Positions 27,679 through 38,382 of a DNA stretch of 64,000 nt are shown piece by piece. Position numbers and translations under genes: made by a program. A model generated the notes under the pieces. That model ran no database searches and was not told the origin of the DNA. It saw only the letters and a program-made list of their open reading frames with translations. The DNA lies in the NCBI GenBank assembly GCA_000964245.1, contig LANB01000001.1, positions 2,848,501 through 2,912,500 on the forward strand, in the 5' to 3' direction. Source of the DNA: Cellvibrionaceae bacterium 1162T.S.0a.05. GTDB lineage: Bacteria > Pseudomonadota > Gammaproteobacteria > Pseudomonadales > Cellvibrionaceae. How positions within the stretch are numbered: position 1 is the first letter of the stretch; every line of letters starts with the position of its first letter.

Positions 27679-27704
27679 TTTTCGAGTGTAAAGAGAGGTT
27701 CACT

Positions 27705-29342
27705 ATGCAAAAGCAAATCGATTTAAAGCAATATGGCATTCAACATAACCCGGAGATTGTTTACAACCCGGATTATGCATTGCTTTATCGCGAAGAAACG
27801 CGTAGTGACCTCGCTGGTTTTGCGAAGGGCAGGGTAAGTCAGCAGGGAGCGGTGGCTGTGTGCACGGGCGAATTCACCGGCCGCTCGCCCAAGGACAAAT
27901 ATTTTGTGCACGACGAGACCAGTCGGGACACGATTTGGTGGCCTTCCGAGGCTTTTCCGAACGATAACCGTCCCATGTCGCCGGAAGTGTGGGCCAGCTT
28001 AAAGTCCCTCGTAAGCAAGGGCTTGTCGCACAAGCGCTTGTTTGTGGTGGATACTTTTTGTGGTGCCAACCCTGCGACGCGCTTAAAAGTGCGTTTTGTA
28101 ATGGAAATTGCATGGCAGGCACATTTTGTTAAGAACATGTTTATCCAGCCTACACAAGAGGAGCTGGAAGAGTATGGTGAGCCGGATTTTGTGGTTCTTA
28201 ATGCGTCGCGAGTGAGAAATCCGGATTGGCAAACACAAGGTTTAAATTCCGAGGTGTTTACTGCATTTAATTTAAGCGAACGCATGCAAATTATCGGTGG
28301 AACCTGGTATGGCGGTGAAATGAAAAAAGGCTTGTTCTCCATCATGAATTACTACTTACCTCAGAAGGGGATCGCGTCCATGCACTGTTCCGCTAACGTG
28401 GGTGAGCGTGGTGATGTTGCAATATTTTTTGGTTTGTCGGGAACCGGAAAAACCACATTATCGACGGATGCAAAACGTCAACTTATCGGTGATGATGAGC
28501 ATGGCTGGGATGATGAGGGCGTGTTTAATTTTGAGGGTGGGTGTTACGCGAAAACCATTGACCTCGACCCCGAAGATGAGCCCGAGATTTATCAAGCGAT
28601 AAAGCGCGATGCGCTATTGGAAAACGTTGTCTTGCACGATGATGACAGTGTTGACTACAGTGATCGTACCTTGACGGAAAATACCCGCGTTTCCTACCCC
28701 TTGAGTCATATAGAAAATCGGGTAAAACCGGTTTCCAAAGGTGGACACCCGCAAAACATACTATTTTTAACCGCCGATGCCTTTGGTGTTTTACCACCGG
28801 TTTCGGTATTGGATTACGAGCAGGCCAAGTACTACTTTCTTTCAGGTTTTACGGCGAAGATGGCGGGAACCGAGAGGGGAATCAAAGAGCCTCAACCTAC
28901 GTTTTCTGCCTGTTTCGGTCAGGCCTTTTTAAGCTTGCACCCCTTAAAATACGCGGAAGTATTAGCGCAACGTATGACATCGGTGCAAGCCCGTGTATTT
29001 CTAGTGAACACAGGTTGGAACGGCAGCGGTAAACGTTATCCGATTAAGGTTACGCGCAAAATAATCGATGCTATTCTTGACGGCTCAATAAATCGCTGTG
29101 AAACAAGTTTGCTTCCTGTATTTAATTTGCGCTACCCGTCAATACTTGCTGATATTGATGCGTCCTTGCTCAATCCGATTAAGAGCTACAGTAATCCATT
29201 TGATTGGTACGACAAGTCAAAATTGTTGGCAGAACGTTTTATTAGTAACTTTTCTTCATTCAGGGAACACCCTGACTATTCAAACCTTACTGAGGTAGGG
29301 CCACAATTGGAAGAGGAGCAGCTGAAATCACAAATCGCTTAG
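27705..29342 (+). CDS. pckA: Phosphoenolpyruvate carboxykinase (ATP)
   Basis: 545 aa. It converts oxaloacetate and ATP to phosphoenolpyruvate, the entry to gluconeogenesis. Motifs are RSPKDKYFV (substrate site), [21 protein letters not shown] (metal-binding region, Lys/His), the P-loop [11 protein letters not shown] and [20 protein letters not shown] precedes the ATG. Its place behind glcB and aceA means the shunt's product can be driven straight to sugars. A terminator follows. Confidence 0.97.
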   Translation: MQKQIDLKQYGIQHNPEIVYNPDYALLYREETRSDLAGFAKGRVSQQGAVAVCTGEFTGRSPKDKYFVHDETSRDTIWWPSEAFPNDNRPMSPEVWASLKSLVSKGLSHKRLFVVDTFCGANPATRLKVRFVMEIAWQAHFVKNMFIQPTQEELEEYGEPDFVVLNASRVRNPDWQTQGLNSEVFTAFNLSERMQIIGGTWYGGEMKKGLFSIMNYYLPQKGIASMHCSANVGERGDVAIFFGLSGTGKTTLSTDAKRQLIGDDEHGWDDEGVFNFEGGCYAKTIDLDPEDEPEIYQAIKRDALLENVVLHDDDSVDYSDRTLTENTRVSYPLSHIENRVKPVSKGGHPQNILFLTADAFGVLPPVSVLDYEQAKYYFLSGFTAKMAGTERGIKEPQPTFSACFGQAFLSLHPLKYAEVLAQRMTSVQARVFLVNTGWNGSGKRYPIKVTRKIIDAILDGSINRCETSLLPVFNLRYPSILADIDASLLNPIKSYSNPFDWYDKSKLLAERFISNFSSFREHPDYSNLTEVGPQLEEEQLKSQIA

Positions 29343-29424
29343 TTGTTTAAGATTTTCATTCATCTCTCTGGCAGCCATGCAGTATCTTCTCGTGCTCGTG
29401 AGCACTTTTGCCTAAAGTGAACTG

Positions 29425-29454
29425 GGCCGGTGTGTATTTCCCGGCCATTTTTTT
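29425..29454 (+). terminator. Intrinsic terminator after pckA
   Basis: The stem GGCCGG / CCGGCC with a 10-base loop is followed by ATTTTTTT. A smaller GTGCTC/GAGCAC dyad precedes it at 29392-29405. Confidence 0.85.
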
Positions 29455-29474
29455 ATTTGTCGTGTTCAGAAAAA

Positions 29475-29515
29475 AGTATAGAAGTAAATAGTATAGAAGT
29501 TAAAAAGTACAGAAG
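29475..29515. repeat. Three copies of AGTAYAGAAG between pckA and the OmpA-family gene
   Basis: AGTATAGAAG at 29475 and 29490 and AGTACAGAAG at 29506, in 15-16 base phasing, lie between two convergent terminators. There is no coding potential. Confidence 0.65.
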
Positions 29516-29523
29516 GGCTAAAT

Positions 29524-29549
29524 AAAAAAAGCCCGACCGGAGTCGGGCT
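29524..29549 (-). terminator. Intrinsic terminator of the OmpA-family gene
   Basis: On the minus strand the stem GCCCGAC / GTCGGGC with a CCGG-type 4-base loop runs into a seven-T tract. It lies 59 bases after the stop codon. Confidence 0.88.
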
Positions 29550-29608
29550 GAAGGCTCTTCACAGGAGTGGATACTCCCTACAGGAGCGGGCACAAGAAGT
29601 CTGTTGTC

Positions 29609-30295
29609 TTACTGGCTCAGTGCTGCGAGGTCATTGGTTTCATCAACATACACTTCGATATCGACTTTGCGTTCCAGGGCGTAAGCTTCGAGATCGCCTT
29701 TGTAAGCCGTGGATAAATTAGCGCCGTGAGCAAACCAAACAATGCGTTGTGAATTTACGCCCTGGTCTTCGAAGGCTCGGATTACGGATTTTGCGCGTTC
29801 CTGGGACAAGAGATTGTTGTACTCTTCCGTGCCGCGCGGGTCAGTGTGGCCATCCAAACGAATACTCAACTGAGGGTTGTCCTTGAGGTAAGTGGCCAGT
29901 GTTTTGATGCGTTGCTGGTCGATTTCGTTTAGCTCGTCCTTGCCTGTGGCAAACATCACCGCAAATTCCAATTTGTTCGCTGCGCTTTTTTCCAGTTTTT
30001 CTATGCGTTCCTGTTTATTGCTGAGCGAGCTTTCCAGATTGGCGATGGCCTTTTCATTTTCTGCAAGCTGTTCCTGGTTGGCGATAAATTCCTTATCCTT
30101 CTCTGCCAGATGGGCACCGCCAATGGCGCCGAGGAAAAAACCTACAGGTCCCGCGGCCATTCCGCCTATAATCGCGGCTGAATAAAACGTGGCGGCGCCT
30201 TTGGCAGCCTGTTTGGTTTCACTGGCAGCTTGAACAGGCGAAGTGGCCAGGGCTGCGCTGAGGACAAGTGTTGATACGATGCTGAAAGTTTTCAT
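29609..30295 (-). CDS. OmpA-family peptidoglycan-associated protein
   Basis: About 228 aa from ATG 30295, which has GGAGAA five bases upstream; an open frame runs back to 30409 without a better start. Domains are a signal peptide (ends VQAA), a Gly/Ala-rich zipper-like hydrophobic stretch (IIGGMAAGPVGFFLGAIGG) and a coiled coil (about residues 70-115). A C-terminal OmpA domain follows, with LDGHTDPRGTEEYNNLLSQERA, the diaminopimelate-binding region. It probably tethers the envelope to the cell wall. I cannot assign a named subgroup. Confidence 0.87.
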   Translation of the reverse strand: MKTFSIVSTLVLSAALATSPVQAASETKQAAKGAATFYSAAIIGGMAAGPVGFFLGAIGGAHLAEKDKEFIANQEQLAENEKAIANLESSLSNKQERIEKLEKSAANKLEFAVMFATGKDELNEIDQQRIKTLATYLKDNPQLSIRLDGHTDPRGTEEYNNLLSQERAKSVIRAFEDQGVNSQRIVWFAHGANLSTAYKGDLEAYALERKVDIEVYVDETNDLAALSQ

Positions 30296-30478
30296 TGCTG
30301 TTCTCCTGTTTCCGAATCTGTTAGGTTGCGCTGCAACCCGTCTACGGTTTCTATTAAAGGGAACAATCAAGGCAGGCTTGTGGGAAGTTTGGGGCAAGTC
30401 GCCGATCAAATATGACGAATTGTGTATGTGATGTTGAAATATTGGCGATGACTGAATTAACGGTAATTGGGTTTTAGC

Positions 30479-30552
30479 GATTGAGTCAGTGATGATTGAG
30501 TCAGTGATGATTGAGTCAGTAAAGATTAAAAAGAAACAAGAATTGAGTCAGT
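30479..30552. repeat. GATTGAGTCAGT repeat array upstream of murJ
   Basis: GATTGAGTCAGTGAT occurs in tandem from 30479 with copies at 30494 and 30509 (15-base period). A fourth partial copy, ATTGAGTCAGT, lies at 30542-30552, just before the murJ ribosome-binding site. It could be slippage-derived or a binding-site array. Confidence 0.75.
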
Positions 30553-30562
30553 AGGTTGTAAA

Positions 30563-32164
30563 TTGGCAAAGCAATTAAAAAGTTCTCCCCGCCGCTCCCT
30601 CGGCATGTTGCGCTCCAGTTTGGTGGTGGCGAGTATGACGATGGTGTCACGTGTGCTCGGTTTGGCGCGGGACGTGGTGCTAGCGCGATTTATCGGAGCC
30701 GGGGGCGACGCTGATGCTTTTTTCCTGGCTTTTAAAATCCCCAACTTTTTACGGCGTTTATTTGCCGAAGGCGCATTTTCGCAGGCTTTTGTCCCGGTGT
30801 TGGCGGAATATAAGGAAAAAGGTGGCCAAGCCGCAGTTCGTCATTTAGTGGACCGCGTTGCCGGAGCGCTGGGTGTGAGTCTGATAGGCATCACGGTACT
30901 GGTTGTGCTCGCGGCACCCGCAGTGACGGCAGTTATCGGTTTTGGGTACTTGTTTAAAGGAGGCGGCCAGTTCGCCTTGACGACAGACTTACTGCGTATC
31001 ACCTTCCCCTATTTAATGTTGATTTCGCTCACCGGCTTGACCGGGGCGATTCTGAATTCATACGGGCGCTTTGCCGTCCCTGCCTTCACGCCCGTATTGC
31101 TTAACATCAGCCTGATTTGCGCGGCGGCTTTTGTTGCCCCAACAATGGAGCAGCCTGTTTACGCTTTGGCCTGGGGCGTGATAGCCGCCGGAGCACTGCA
31201 ATTTTTATTTCAACTGCCCTTTGTGCATCACCTGGGTTTACTGCCTCATCCCAAGCTGGACTGGGGCGATGAATCTGTTCGCAAGGTTCTGAAATTGATG
31301 GGGCCGGCGATTTTCGGCGCGTCAGTAGGGCAAATTAACTTAATGTTTGATCAAATTATCGCCACCATGCTCCCGCTCGGCAGCATTTCCTGGCTGTATT
31401 TTTCAGACCGTTTGATGGAGTTGCCTCTTGGGGTGTTTGGGGTGGGTATCGCAACGGTGGTCTTGCCTGCACTCTCTCGCCAATATTCCACTGGCGGTGA
31501 AGATTTCAATCGCACTCTCGACTGGGCCTTGCGCATGATTTTAATCGTCGGTGCACCGGCGGCACTGGCCTTGATGGTTATCGCCGAGCCCTTACTTTTT
31601 GCCCTGTTTCAATACGGTAAGACCGATGCCTTCGCAATACAGATGGCGAGCTGGAGCTTGCGGGCTTATGCCATTGGTTTGCTTGCCTTCATGTTGGTCA
31701 AGGTTTTGGCGAGCGCCTACTTTTCCCGTCAGGACACCAAAACCCCTGTAAAAATCGGGGTGACGGCCATGGTTGCCAATATGATTCTCAATGTACTTTT
31801 CGTTGTGCCGCTCGCCTATTGGTGGTCGCTCGGGCATGTCGGGCTGGCGATGGCGACCTCGGTATCGGCGCTACTCAACGCAGCCTTACTCTATCGCGGT
31901 TTGCGTCGCGCTGCGATATTTGAGCGGGAAACCGGGTGGTGGTGGTTTCTCCTGAGGTTGATTCTGGCCTGCCTGGTGATGGTGGGCGTGTTGGTCGCGT
32001 TGATGGTCTTTTATCTTCCCACCGACTATGCACTGCAAGTTTGGCAATTACGCGCCTGGCATTTGGCCCAACTCTGTGTTGCGGGAGGCCTGGCGTATTT
32101 CATTAGTCTAATACTAATGGGAATGCGGCTTTCAGACCTGAAAGCACATAGCTCCAGTGCCTGA
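30563..32164 (+). CDS. murJ: Lipid II flippase MurJ
   Basis: 533 aa with about 14 membrane helices. It flips the peptidoglycan precursor lipid II across the inner membrane. The N-terminal segment SMTMVSRVLGLARDVVLARFIG and IPNFLRRLFAEGAFSQAFVPVL are the MurJ hallmark with essential Arg residues. The start is probably TTG 30563, with AGG seven bases upstream; ATG 30605 is the first alternative. It precedes ribF-ileS-lspA-ispH, the usual gammaproteobacterial order. Confidence 0.95.
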   Translation: MAKQLKSSPRRSLGMLRSSLVVASMTMVSRVLGLARDVVLARFIGAGGDADAFFLAFKIPNFLRRLFAEGAFSQAFVPVLAEYKEKGGQAAVRHLVDRVAGALGVSLIGITVLVVLAAPAVTAVIGFGYLFKGGGQFALTTDLLRITFPYLMLISLTGLTGAILNSYGRFAVPAFTPVLLNISLICAAAFVAPTMEQPVYALAWGVIAAGALQFLFQLPFVHHLGLLPHPKLDWGDESVRKVLKLMGPAIFGASVGQINLMFDQIIATMLPLGSISWLYFSDRLMELPLGVFGVGIATVVLPALSRQYSTGGEDFNRTLDWALRMILIVGAPAALALMVIAEPLLFALFQYGKTDAFAIQMASWSLRAYAIGLLAFMLVKVLASAYFSRQDTKTPVKIGVTAMVANMILNVLFVVPLAYWWSLGHVGLAMATSVSALLNAALLYRGLRRAAIFERETGWWWFLLRLILACLVMVGVLVALMVFYLPTDYALQVWQLRAWHLAQLCVAGGLAYFISLILMGMRLSDLKAHSSSA

Positions 32165-32197
32165 TGCAAGGTATACTTGCGCCTTTTTTATCGCTCG

Positions 32198-33148
32198 ATG
32201 GATAACTCACGCACACAAGAATTTATTAATGGTCGCGCCAGGCTGGAAGCGCACCATCGTGGCTGTGTCGCGACAATCGGCTCCTTCGATGGCGTGCACC
32301 GTGGCCATCAAGCTCTGGTTCAGCGTGTGAGTAAGGTCGCCGGTTCGCTGAACTTGCCTTCCCTGGTCATGATTTTTGAACCCCAACCCAATGAGTATTT
32401 CTCCAAAGAGCGTATTCCCGCGCGTCTTATGCGTTTGCGCGAGAAGGTTGCGGCCCTGTTTGATGCCGGCATTGACCGTGTGCTTTGTATCCGTTTTAAC
32501 GAAGGGTTTCGGTCGCTGACGGCGCGCGACTTTGTTGAGCAAGTATTGGTAAACGGCATTGGTGTTAAACACCTGATTATTGGCGATGATTTTCGCTTTG
32601 GTTGTGACCGTGCCGGTGACTTTGCACTGCTGGAAGCGGCGGGCAAGGAATTTGGTTTTGCGGTTGAAAATACCCGCACTCAGGAAGAGGATGGAGAGCG
32701 TATCAGTTCCACCCGCATTCGGCATTTATTGGAGGAGGATAAGCTCCAACAAGTCGCCGCGTTGTTGGGCCGAGCCTATACCATTTGTGGGCGAGTAATT
32801 TATGGCAAACAACTTGGGCGTACTATCGGTATCCCCACCGCCAATATCGGTTTGGGCCGCTATCGCTCACCTGTGCAAGGTGTGTATGCGGTAAAGCTGC
32901 ATGTCGGGGGGCGAGCTTACCCGGCAGTGGCGAATGTGGGGGTGAAGCCCACGGTTGAAGGTAATGGCCGTCCGGTTCTCGAAGTTCACGCCATTGACCA
33001 AAAGCTGGATATTTATGGGCAATTTGTCCAAGTCCATTTTTTTAAGAAATTACGCAAGGAAAAACACTTTTCGTCCTTGCAAGAGCTCAAGGTTCAAATC
33101 GCTCAGGATATTGAAGAAGCGAAATGCTGTTTTAATTTGAAGCACTAG
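32198..33148 (+). CDS. ribF: Bifunctional riboflavin kinase / FAD synthetase
   Basis: About 316 aa from ATG 32198; a TTG at 32177 with AAGG five bases upstream is an alternative. The N-terminal nucleotidyltransferase domain has GSFDGVHRGHQALV and the ISSTRIR motif; the C-terminal kinase domain has GRTIGIPTANI and YGVYAVK-type segments. It makes FMN and FAD from riboflavin. A TATACT string just upstream (32171) may be a -10 element, so part of the upstream start region could be promoter rather than code. Confidence 0.95.
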   Translation: MDNSRTQEFINGRARLEAHHRGCVATIGSFDGVHRGHQALVQRVSKVAGSLNLPSLVMIFEPQPNEYFSKERIPARLMRLREKVAALFDAGIDRVLCIRFNEGFRSLTARDFVEQVLVNGIGVKHLIIGDDFRFGCDRAGDFALLEAAGKEFGFAVENTRTQEEDGERISSTRIRHLLEEDKLQQVAALLGRAYTICGRVIYGKQLGRTIGIPTANIGLGRYRSPVQGVYAVKLHVGGRAYPAVANVGVKPTVEGNGRPVLEVHAIDQKLDIYGQFVQVHFFKKLRKEKHFSSLQELKVQIAQDIEEAKCCFNLKH

Positions 33149-33298
33149 TTGAAACCGGCAGGGCGCTTTGGCTTTGAATATGCGATAGAAAAGCGCGATA
33201 GCAAAACGAGAGCAGTTAAAAGACCTGTGTAAGAAAGATTAAGTAGACCAAATCAATCGAACAAATGACGACGTAATAGAAGACGACTGATTAGAATC

Positions 33299-36100
33299 AT
33301 GACAGACTACAAAGCAACATTAAATCTACCGAAAACCGCTTTCGCGATGAAAGCGAATCTGGCTCAGCGCGAACCGCAAGCGCTCAAGCGTTGGGACAAG
33401 GAAAAACTTTACGAAAGCATTCGTAAGGCACGCGCCGGTCGTGAAAAATTTATTTTGCACGATGGCCCTCCTTATGCGAATGGCGATATTCATATCGGTC
33501 ACGCAGTCAATAAAATCCTCAAGGATATTATTATCAAAGCCAAAACCCTCGATGGTTTTGATGCGCCCTATGTGCCCGGTTGGGATTGTCATGGTTTGCC
33601 TATTGAAAACCAGGTTGAGAAAAAAATCGGCAAAGCGGGTGTGAAAGTTGACTATGCGACTTTTCGTCAAAAATGTCGCGATTATGCTGCACGTCAGGTC
33701 GAAGGCCAGAAGAAAGATTTTATCCGTATGGGGGTGCTCGGTGAATGGCAGCAGCCTTATCTCACCATGGATAAAAAAACCGAAGCCGATACCGTGCGCG
33801 CTCTGGGGAAAATTTGTGAAAACGGCCACCTGGTAAAAGGCTTTAAGCCCGTTTACTGGAGCGTGGTTGGGGCATCGTCTCTTGCTGAGGCCGAAGTCGA
33901 ATACAAGGATAAAGAAAGTTACTCCATTGATGTGCGTTTTGCCGTGGCAGATGAACAGGATTTTGCAAAGCGCGTAGGCAAAGTTAGTGGCAGTGGCACA
34001 ATTTCAATTGTGATCTGGACCACCACGCCGTGGACACTCCCGGCCAACCAGGCGGTTTCCTTAAACCCCGATCTGGATTACGTGTTGGTGCAACACGGCG
34101 AGGAGCGACTAGTTCTGGCTGAGGCACTTGTCGAAAGCGTGGCGAAGCGCGCAGGTATGGAAACGGAAACACCCGAAGTGCTTGCCCGCTTTAAAGGCGC
34201 GGTGTTGGAAAATCTGTTATTGCAACATCCTTTTTATCAAAAACAGGTTCCCGTTATTTTGGGTGACCATGTCACCACTGATGCGGGTACCGGCTGCGTT
34301 CACACAGCGCCGGATCACGGTATGGACGACTTCATTGTCGGTCAAAAATACGGTATTGAAACGCTGGATTGTGTTGATGATAACGGCGTGTACCGCGATA
34401 AAGTGGATACATTTGCGGGCGAGCATGTGTATAAAGTGGATGAAAAAGTCATCGCTTTGCTTGAAGAAAAAGGCACGCTTTTGCATCAGGAAAAATTTGT
34501 ACACAGCTTTCCGCATTGTTGGCGAACCAAAACGCCATTGATTTACCGTGCGACACCGCAATGGTTTATCAGCATGGATAAAAACCAGCTGCTGGCCGGT
34601 GTGCGCACAGCGGTTGAGGGTGTGGAATGGTTGCCATCCTGGGGGCGTGCGCGCATTGATTCCATGCTGGATAGCAGCCCGGATTGGTGTGTCTCCCGGC
34701 AGCGTACCTGGGGTGTGCCCATTACACTTTTCGTTCATAAGGACACGGGCGACTTACACCCGCGTACCGCAGCGTTATTTGAAGACGTGGCGCAATTGAT
34801 CGAAAAAAACGGGATGGATGCCTGGGCCGACCTCGACCCGGCTGACGTATTGGGAGATGAAGCCGATCAATACAAGAAAACCACCGATACTCTCGATGTG
34901 TGGTTTGATTCAGGTGTAACGCATTTTTCAGTCTTACAACAGCGAGAGAACCTGTGTTACCCCGCTGATTTGTATCTTGAGGGCTCAGACCAGCACCGCG
35001 GTTGGTTCCAGTCGTCGTTGAAGACTGCGATTGCCATCAATAAATCTGCGCCCTACAAACAAGTGTTAACGCACGGCTTTACTGTGGATGCTGAAGGCAG
35101 AAAAATGTCGAAGTCTTTGGGCAATACCGTATCGCCACAAAAAGTGATGAATGATCTCGGTGCAGACGTACTGCGCCTCTGGGTGGCGGCAACGGACTTC
35201 AGCGTGGACATGAGTGTGTCTGATGAAATTCTCAAGCGCACCGCAGACTCTTACCGAAAAATTCGCAACACCGCGCGTTATTTTCTTTCCAACCTCGATG
35301 GTTTTAATAAGGCAGAGCATGAAGTGCCTTACGAAGAGATGTTGGAATTGGACAAATGGGCGTTGTCACGTGCGGCGGCGCTGCAGCAAGCCTTGATCAA
35401 GCACTACGAGAAGTATCAGTTGCATCAGGTGTATCAAAAGTTGCATAACTTCTGTGTGGTCGAGATGAGTAATTTTTATCTCGATATCATCAAGGACCGC
35501 TTGTACACAATGAAAGAAGGCAGTTTGGCTCGTCGCTCTGCGCAGACCGCTCAGTTTCATATTATCGAAGCATTGTCGCGTTGGATCGCGCCCATATTGT
35601 GTTTTACCGCCGATGAAATTTGGCAAGTGATTCCTGGCGCGCGCGAAGGCTCAATTTTCACGGCTGAGTGGTATGCGTTTCCACAAGCAAACGTTGAGAG
35701 CGAATTCACGGATGCCTACTGGAAAGCCATCGCGGAAATCAAAACAGCAGTGAATAAAGCCATTGAAAACAAACGGAAAGAAGGTGAAGTTGGTGGTGCC
35801 TTAACAACCAGAGTGACACTCTATTGTGATGAAAAAATTCAGCAGCAACTTGCTCAGCTTAAAGATGAGTTGCGATTTGTACTGATTTGCTCGGGTGTGA
35901 CCATCGAAGCTCTGCAAGAAAAAGGCGAGCCCAGTGAGGTAGCGGGTTTACGCATTCTGGTAGAAAAATCCCCCGCTGAAAAATGTGTGCGCTGCTGGCA
36001 TCAACGGGAAGAGGTCGGCACACATGCGGATCATCCTGAATTGTGCGCACGTTGTATCGAAAATGTTGATGGCGAGGGCGAAACGCGTGAGTTTGTTTAG
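33299..36100 (+). CDS. ileS: Isoleucyl-tRNA synthetase
   Basis: 933 aa, bacterial class I enzyme. The HIGH motif reads [10 protein letters not shown] (about residue 65) and KMSKS is [10 protein letters not shown] (about 605). The editing domain has [14 protein letters not shown]-terminal zinc finger CVRCW...CARC is present. The gene overlaps lspA by 14 bases. An upstream 150-base gap after ribF contains no gene and is likely its promoter region. Confidence 0.98.
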   Translation: MTDYKATLNLPKTAFAMKANLAQREPQALKRWDKEKLYESIRKARAGREKFILHDGPPYANGDIHIGHAVNKILKDIIIKAKTLDGFDAPYVPGWDCHGLPIENQVEKKIGKAGVKVDYATFRQKCRDYAARQVEGQKKDFIRMGVLGEWQQPYLTMDKKTEADTVRALGKICENGHLVKGFKPVYWSVVGASSLAEAEVEYKDKESYSIDVRFAVADEQDFAKRVGKVSGSGTISIVIWTTTPWTLPANQAVSLNPDLDYVLVQHGEERLVLAEALVESVAKRAGMETETPEVLARFKGAVLENLLLQHPFYQKQVPVILGDHVTTDAGTGCVHTAPDHGMDDFIVGQKYGIETLDCVDDNGVYRDKVDTFAGEHVYKVDEKVIALLEEKGTLLHQEKFVHSFPHCWRTKTPLIYRATPQWFISMDKNQLLAGVRTAVEGVEWLPSWGRARIDSMLDSSPDWCVSRQRTWGVPITLFVHKDTGDLHPRTAALFEDVAQLIEKNGMDAWADLDPADVLGDEADQYKKTTDTLDVWFDSGVTHFSVLQQRENLCYPADLYLEGSDQHRGWFQSSLKTAIAINKSAPYKQVLTHGFTVDAEGRKMSKSLGNTVSPQKVMNDLGADVLRLWVAATDFSVDMSVSDEILKRTADSYRKIRNTARYFLSNLDGFNKAEHEVPYEEMLELDKWALSRAAALQQALIKHYEKYQLHQVYQKLHNFCVVEMSNFYLDIIKDRLYTMKEGSLARRSAQTAQFHIIEALSRWIAPILCFTADEIWQVIPGAREGSIFTAEWYAFPQANVESEFTDAYWKAIAEIKTAVNKAIENKRKEGEVGGALTTRVTLYCDEKIQQQLAQLKDELRFVLICSGVTIEALQEKGEPSEVAGLRILVEKSPAEKCVRCWHQREEVGTHADHPELCARCIENVDGEGETREFV

Positions 36101-36641
36101 TTCGCGAAAAAACTTTCTGGTACTGTGTTTCAGTATTGCCCTTTTTTCTCTAGCGCTCGATCAATGGACCAAGTGGTTAATTGTCGAAAATTTTCAGGAT
36201 GACCAGGGGCAGCCACGCATGTATGAAGTAGTGGAAGTCACGTCTTTTTTTAAGATTACGCGGCGTCACAATTGTGGTGTTGCCTTCAGCATGGGCAAAA
36301 AAAGCCAATTCTGGGATTGTCGGGATATCGGTGCACAACGCTGGGTTCTCGCCGCGCTCGTAGCTTGTGTGAGCGGCTTCCTGGTGTTTTGGTTGCTGCG
36401 GGGAAAATTGCATCAGCGTTGGGAGTTACTCGGCATTGCTTTTATTCTGGGCGGTGCGCTCGGTAATTTACTGGATAGGGTTGTGCTGGGTTACGTGGTC
36501 GATTTTATTATTGTGCACCATGAGGCTTGGCCCTGGCCGGAATTTCCCTCCTTTAATATTGCCGATTCCTCGATTACAGTGGGCGCAGGCCTGCTTATAT
36601 TTGATCTGATTTTCAAGCGCGAGAACGCGCAAGAGGTTTAA
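36087..36641 (+). CDS. lspA: Lipoprotein signal peptidase II
   Basis: About 184 aa from GTG 36087, which has GAGGG eight bases upstream within the end of ileS. Four membrane helices and the catalytic Asp pair in [16 protein letters not shown] and [11 protein letters not shown] are present. It cleaves prolipoproteins at the lipobox. A somewhat long insert (about residues 55-80, including CRDIGAQRW) extends the first periplasmic loop beyond E. coli's 164 residues. It sits 2 bases before ispH; fkpB, found between them in E. coli, is absent. Confidence 0.95.
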   Translation: MSLFSSRKNFLVLCFSIALFSLALDQWTKWLIVENFQDDQGQPRMYEVVEVTSFFKITRRHNCGVAFSMGKKSQFWDCRDIGAQRWVLAALVACVSGFLVFWLLRGKLHQRWELLGIAFILGGALGNLLDRVVLGYVVDFIIVHHEAWPWPEFPSFNIADSSITVGAGLLIFDLIFKRENAQEV

Positions 36642-36643
36642 AG

Positions 36644-37591
36644 GTGGAAATCAAACTTGCTAATCCACGAGGGTTTTGTGCCGGAGTCGACCGCGCGATT
36701 GATATTGTGAATCGCGCGCTGGATGTTTTCGGGGCACCGATCTATGTGCGCCACGAAGTTGTTCACAATAAATTTGTGGTAGATAGCTTACGCGAACGCG
36801 GCGCCATTTTTGTGGATGAGCTTGAAGATGTTCCCGATGATGTGATTGTCATTTTCAGTGCGCACGGGGTAAGTCAGGCGGTTAAGAATGAAGCCACACG
36901 TCGCAGCCTGAAGGTGTTTGATGCGACCTGCCCACTGGTAACAAAAGTCCATATTGAGGTTGCGCGCTATTCCAGTGAAGGGCGCGAGTGTATTTTGATT
37001 GGCCACAATGGTCACCCCGAAGTGGAAGGCACCATGGGGCAATACGATCGCAGCAATGGCGGCGATATTTATCTTGTCGAAGACGAAGCGGATGTCGAAA
37101 AGCTCCGGATTCGCGATGAAAATAAACTGAGCTACGTCACCCAAACGACCCTGTCCATGGACGATACTGCGCGGGTGATAGATTGCTTGCGTCAGAAATT
37201 CCCCAATATTCAGGGGCCGCGCAAGGACGACATCTGTTACGCAACCCAAAATCGTCAGGATGCTGTGCGCCAATTGGCGTTGGAGAGCGATCTGGTTTTA
37301 GTCGTCGGCTCACCCAACTCCTCTAACTCCAACCGCTTGCGAGAATTGGCTGAGCGTTGTGGCGCTAAAGCTTTCCTTATCGATGGCCCTCAGGACATCG
37401 ACCCAACGTGGGTAAAAGGCGTTACACAAATTGGAATTACCGCTGGTGCTTCCGCACCTGAGGTTCTCGTTCGGGACGTGATTGATGGTCTTGTCGCTAT
37501 GGGTGCCAGTGCGCCCATTGAGATGGACGGTAAAGAAGAGAACATCAGCTTCTCATTACCAAAGGAACTAAAAGCCTCAAAAGCGTCGTAA
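36644..37591 (+). CDS. ispH: 4-hydroxy-3-methylbut-2-enyl diphosphate reductase
   Basis: 315 aa with a GTG start; GAGG lies seven bases upstream, inside the lspA end. It performs the last step of the MEP isoprenoid pathway with an iron-sulfur cluster. The three cluster Cys are in [19 protein letters not shown] and [12 protein letters not shown]. Motifs [16 protein letters not shown] and SAHGVS are family standard. Confidence 0.98.
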   Translation: MEIKLANPRGFCAGVDRAIDIVNRALDVFGAPIYVRHEVVHNKFVVDSLRERGAIFVDELEDVPDDVIVIFSAHGVSQAVKNEATRRSLKVFDATCPLVTKVHIEVARYSSEGRECILIGHNGHPEVEGTMGQYDRSNGGDIYLVEDEADVEKLRIRDENKLSYVTQTTLSMDDTARVIDCLRQKFPNIQGPRKDDICYATQNRQDAVRQLALESDLVLVVGSPNSSNSNRLRELAERCGAKAFLIDGPQDIDPTWVKGVTQIGITAGASAPEVLVRDVIDGLVAMGASAPIEMDGKEENISFSLPKELKASKAS

Positions 37592-37845
37592 TAAAAGGAA
37601 ATAAGCCGGGTAAAATATCGGCTAACTGATTGATTTTAATAAAAATAGTACGCTCCAAAAGCGTGCAAAAGGCGCATAGGGAATGTGATCTGGTTCGCGC
37701 AGCTTGTCGCGAAATCCCCCCCGTTTATCCGCTTATCGCGAGAAGATGCCAGCCATCCCCATGCAAACCAATTGGAATAGATTTTTGGTATAACTAAATT
37801 ATGAAGAATAAGACAGGTCTGGTTGAGACATTGGACAGAGTTGAT

Positions 37846-38382
37846 ATGGAAGGCAGAGAAGGCGGGTTTACGCTGATCGAATTAATGCTTGTGTTGGTTG
37901 TGGTGGGCATATTGTTGTTGGTTGGTATTCCGCTCCTTCAAAACCTGATGCAAGGCAATCAATTGGTGGGACAGGCAACAAAAGTGACTGCCGCGCTCAC
38001 TTTCGCTCGCTCAGAGGCTTCGTCCAGATCAAGGCCTGTTGTGATATGTGCGAGTAACAACGGTTCAAGCTGCAGCACTTCCGACAACTGGACTGGTGGT
38101 TGGATAATTTACACGCAATTAGATGCCGATGTGGCCATAAGCGATGACGAGATGATAAAGAAGGAAATTGGCGTTTTCGGGAATGTGACCTTGAATGCGA
38201 ATGTTGACCGAATTGTTTTCGAATATTCAGGTGAAACAACATTGACTGCCCCGGCAGTTTTTCACTTATGTGCAGAAAATGCGTTGGACGCGAACGTGAA
38301 TGACTCGAGACGATCACGTCTAATAAATGTGAGCTTGTCAGGCATCACGAATGTACGCAACGAGGGGGCAACATGTACCTGA
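37846..38382 (+). CDS. Type IV minor pilin, FimU/FimT-like (GspH domain)
   Basis: 178 aa from ATG 37846, giving a short prepilin leader MEGREGG before FTLIELM; ATG 37801 is in frame and would give a 22-residue leader but has no ribosome-binding site. The cleavage site G|FTLIE with Glu+5, a long N-terminal helix and two Cys pairs fit GspH/FimT proteins, which help prime pilus assembly. It heads the cluster with pilV, pilW, pilX, pilY1 and pilE, in the usual gammaproteobacterial order. Confidence 0.85.
   Translation: MEGREGGFTLIELMLVLVVVGILLLVGIPLLQNLMQGNQLVGQATKVTAALTFARSEASSRSRPVVICASNNGSSCSTSDNWTGGWIIYTQLDADVAISDDEMIKKEIGVFGNVTLNANVDRIVFEYSGETTLTAPAVFHLCAENALDANVNDSRRSRLINVSLSGITNVRNEGATCT

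Noticed and set aside
37592..37845. Sigma-54 promoter for the minor pilin cluster
   Set aside because: pilSR made this attractive, but no TGGCAC-N5-TTGCA pair is present before the first pilin gene.
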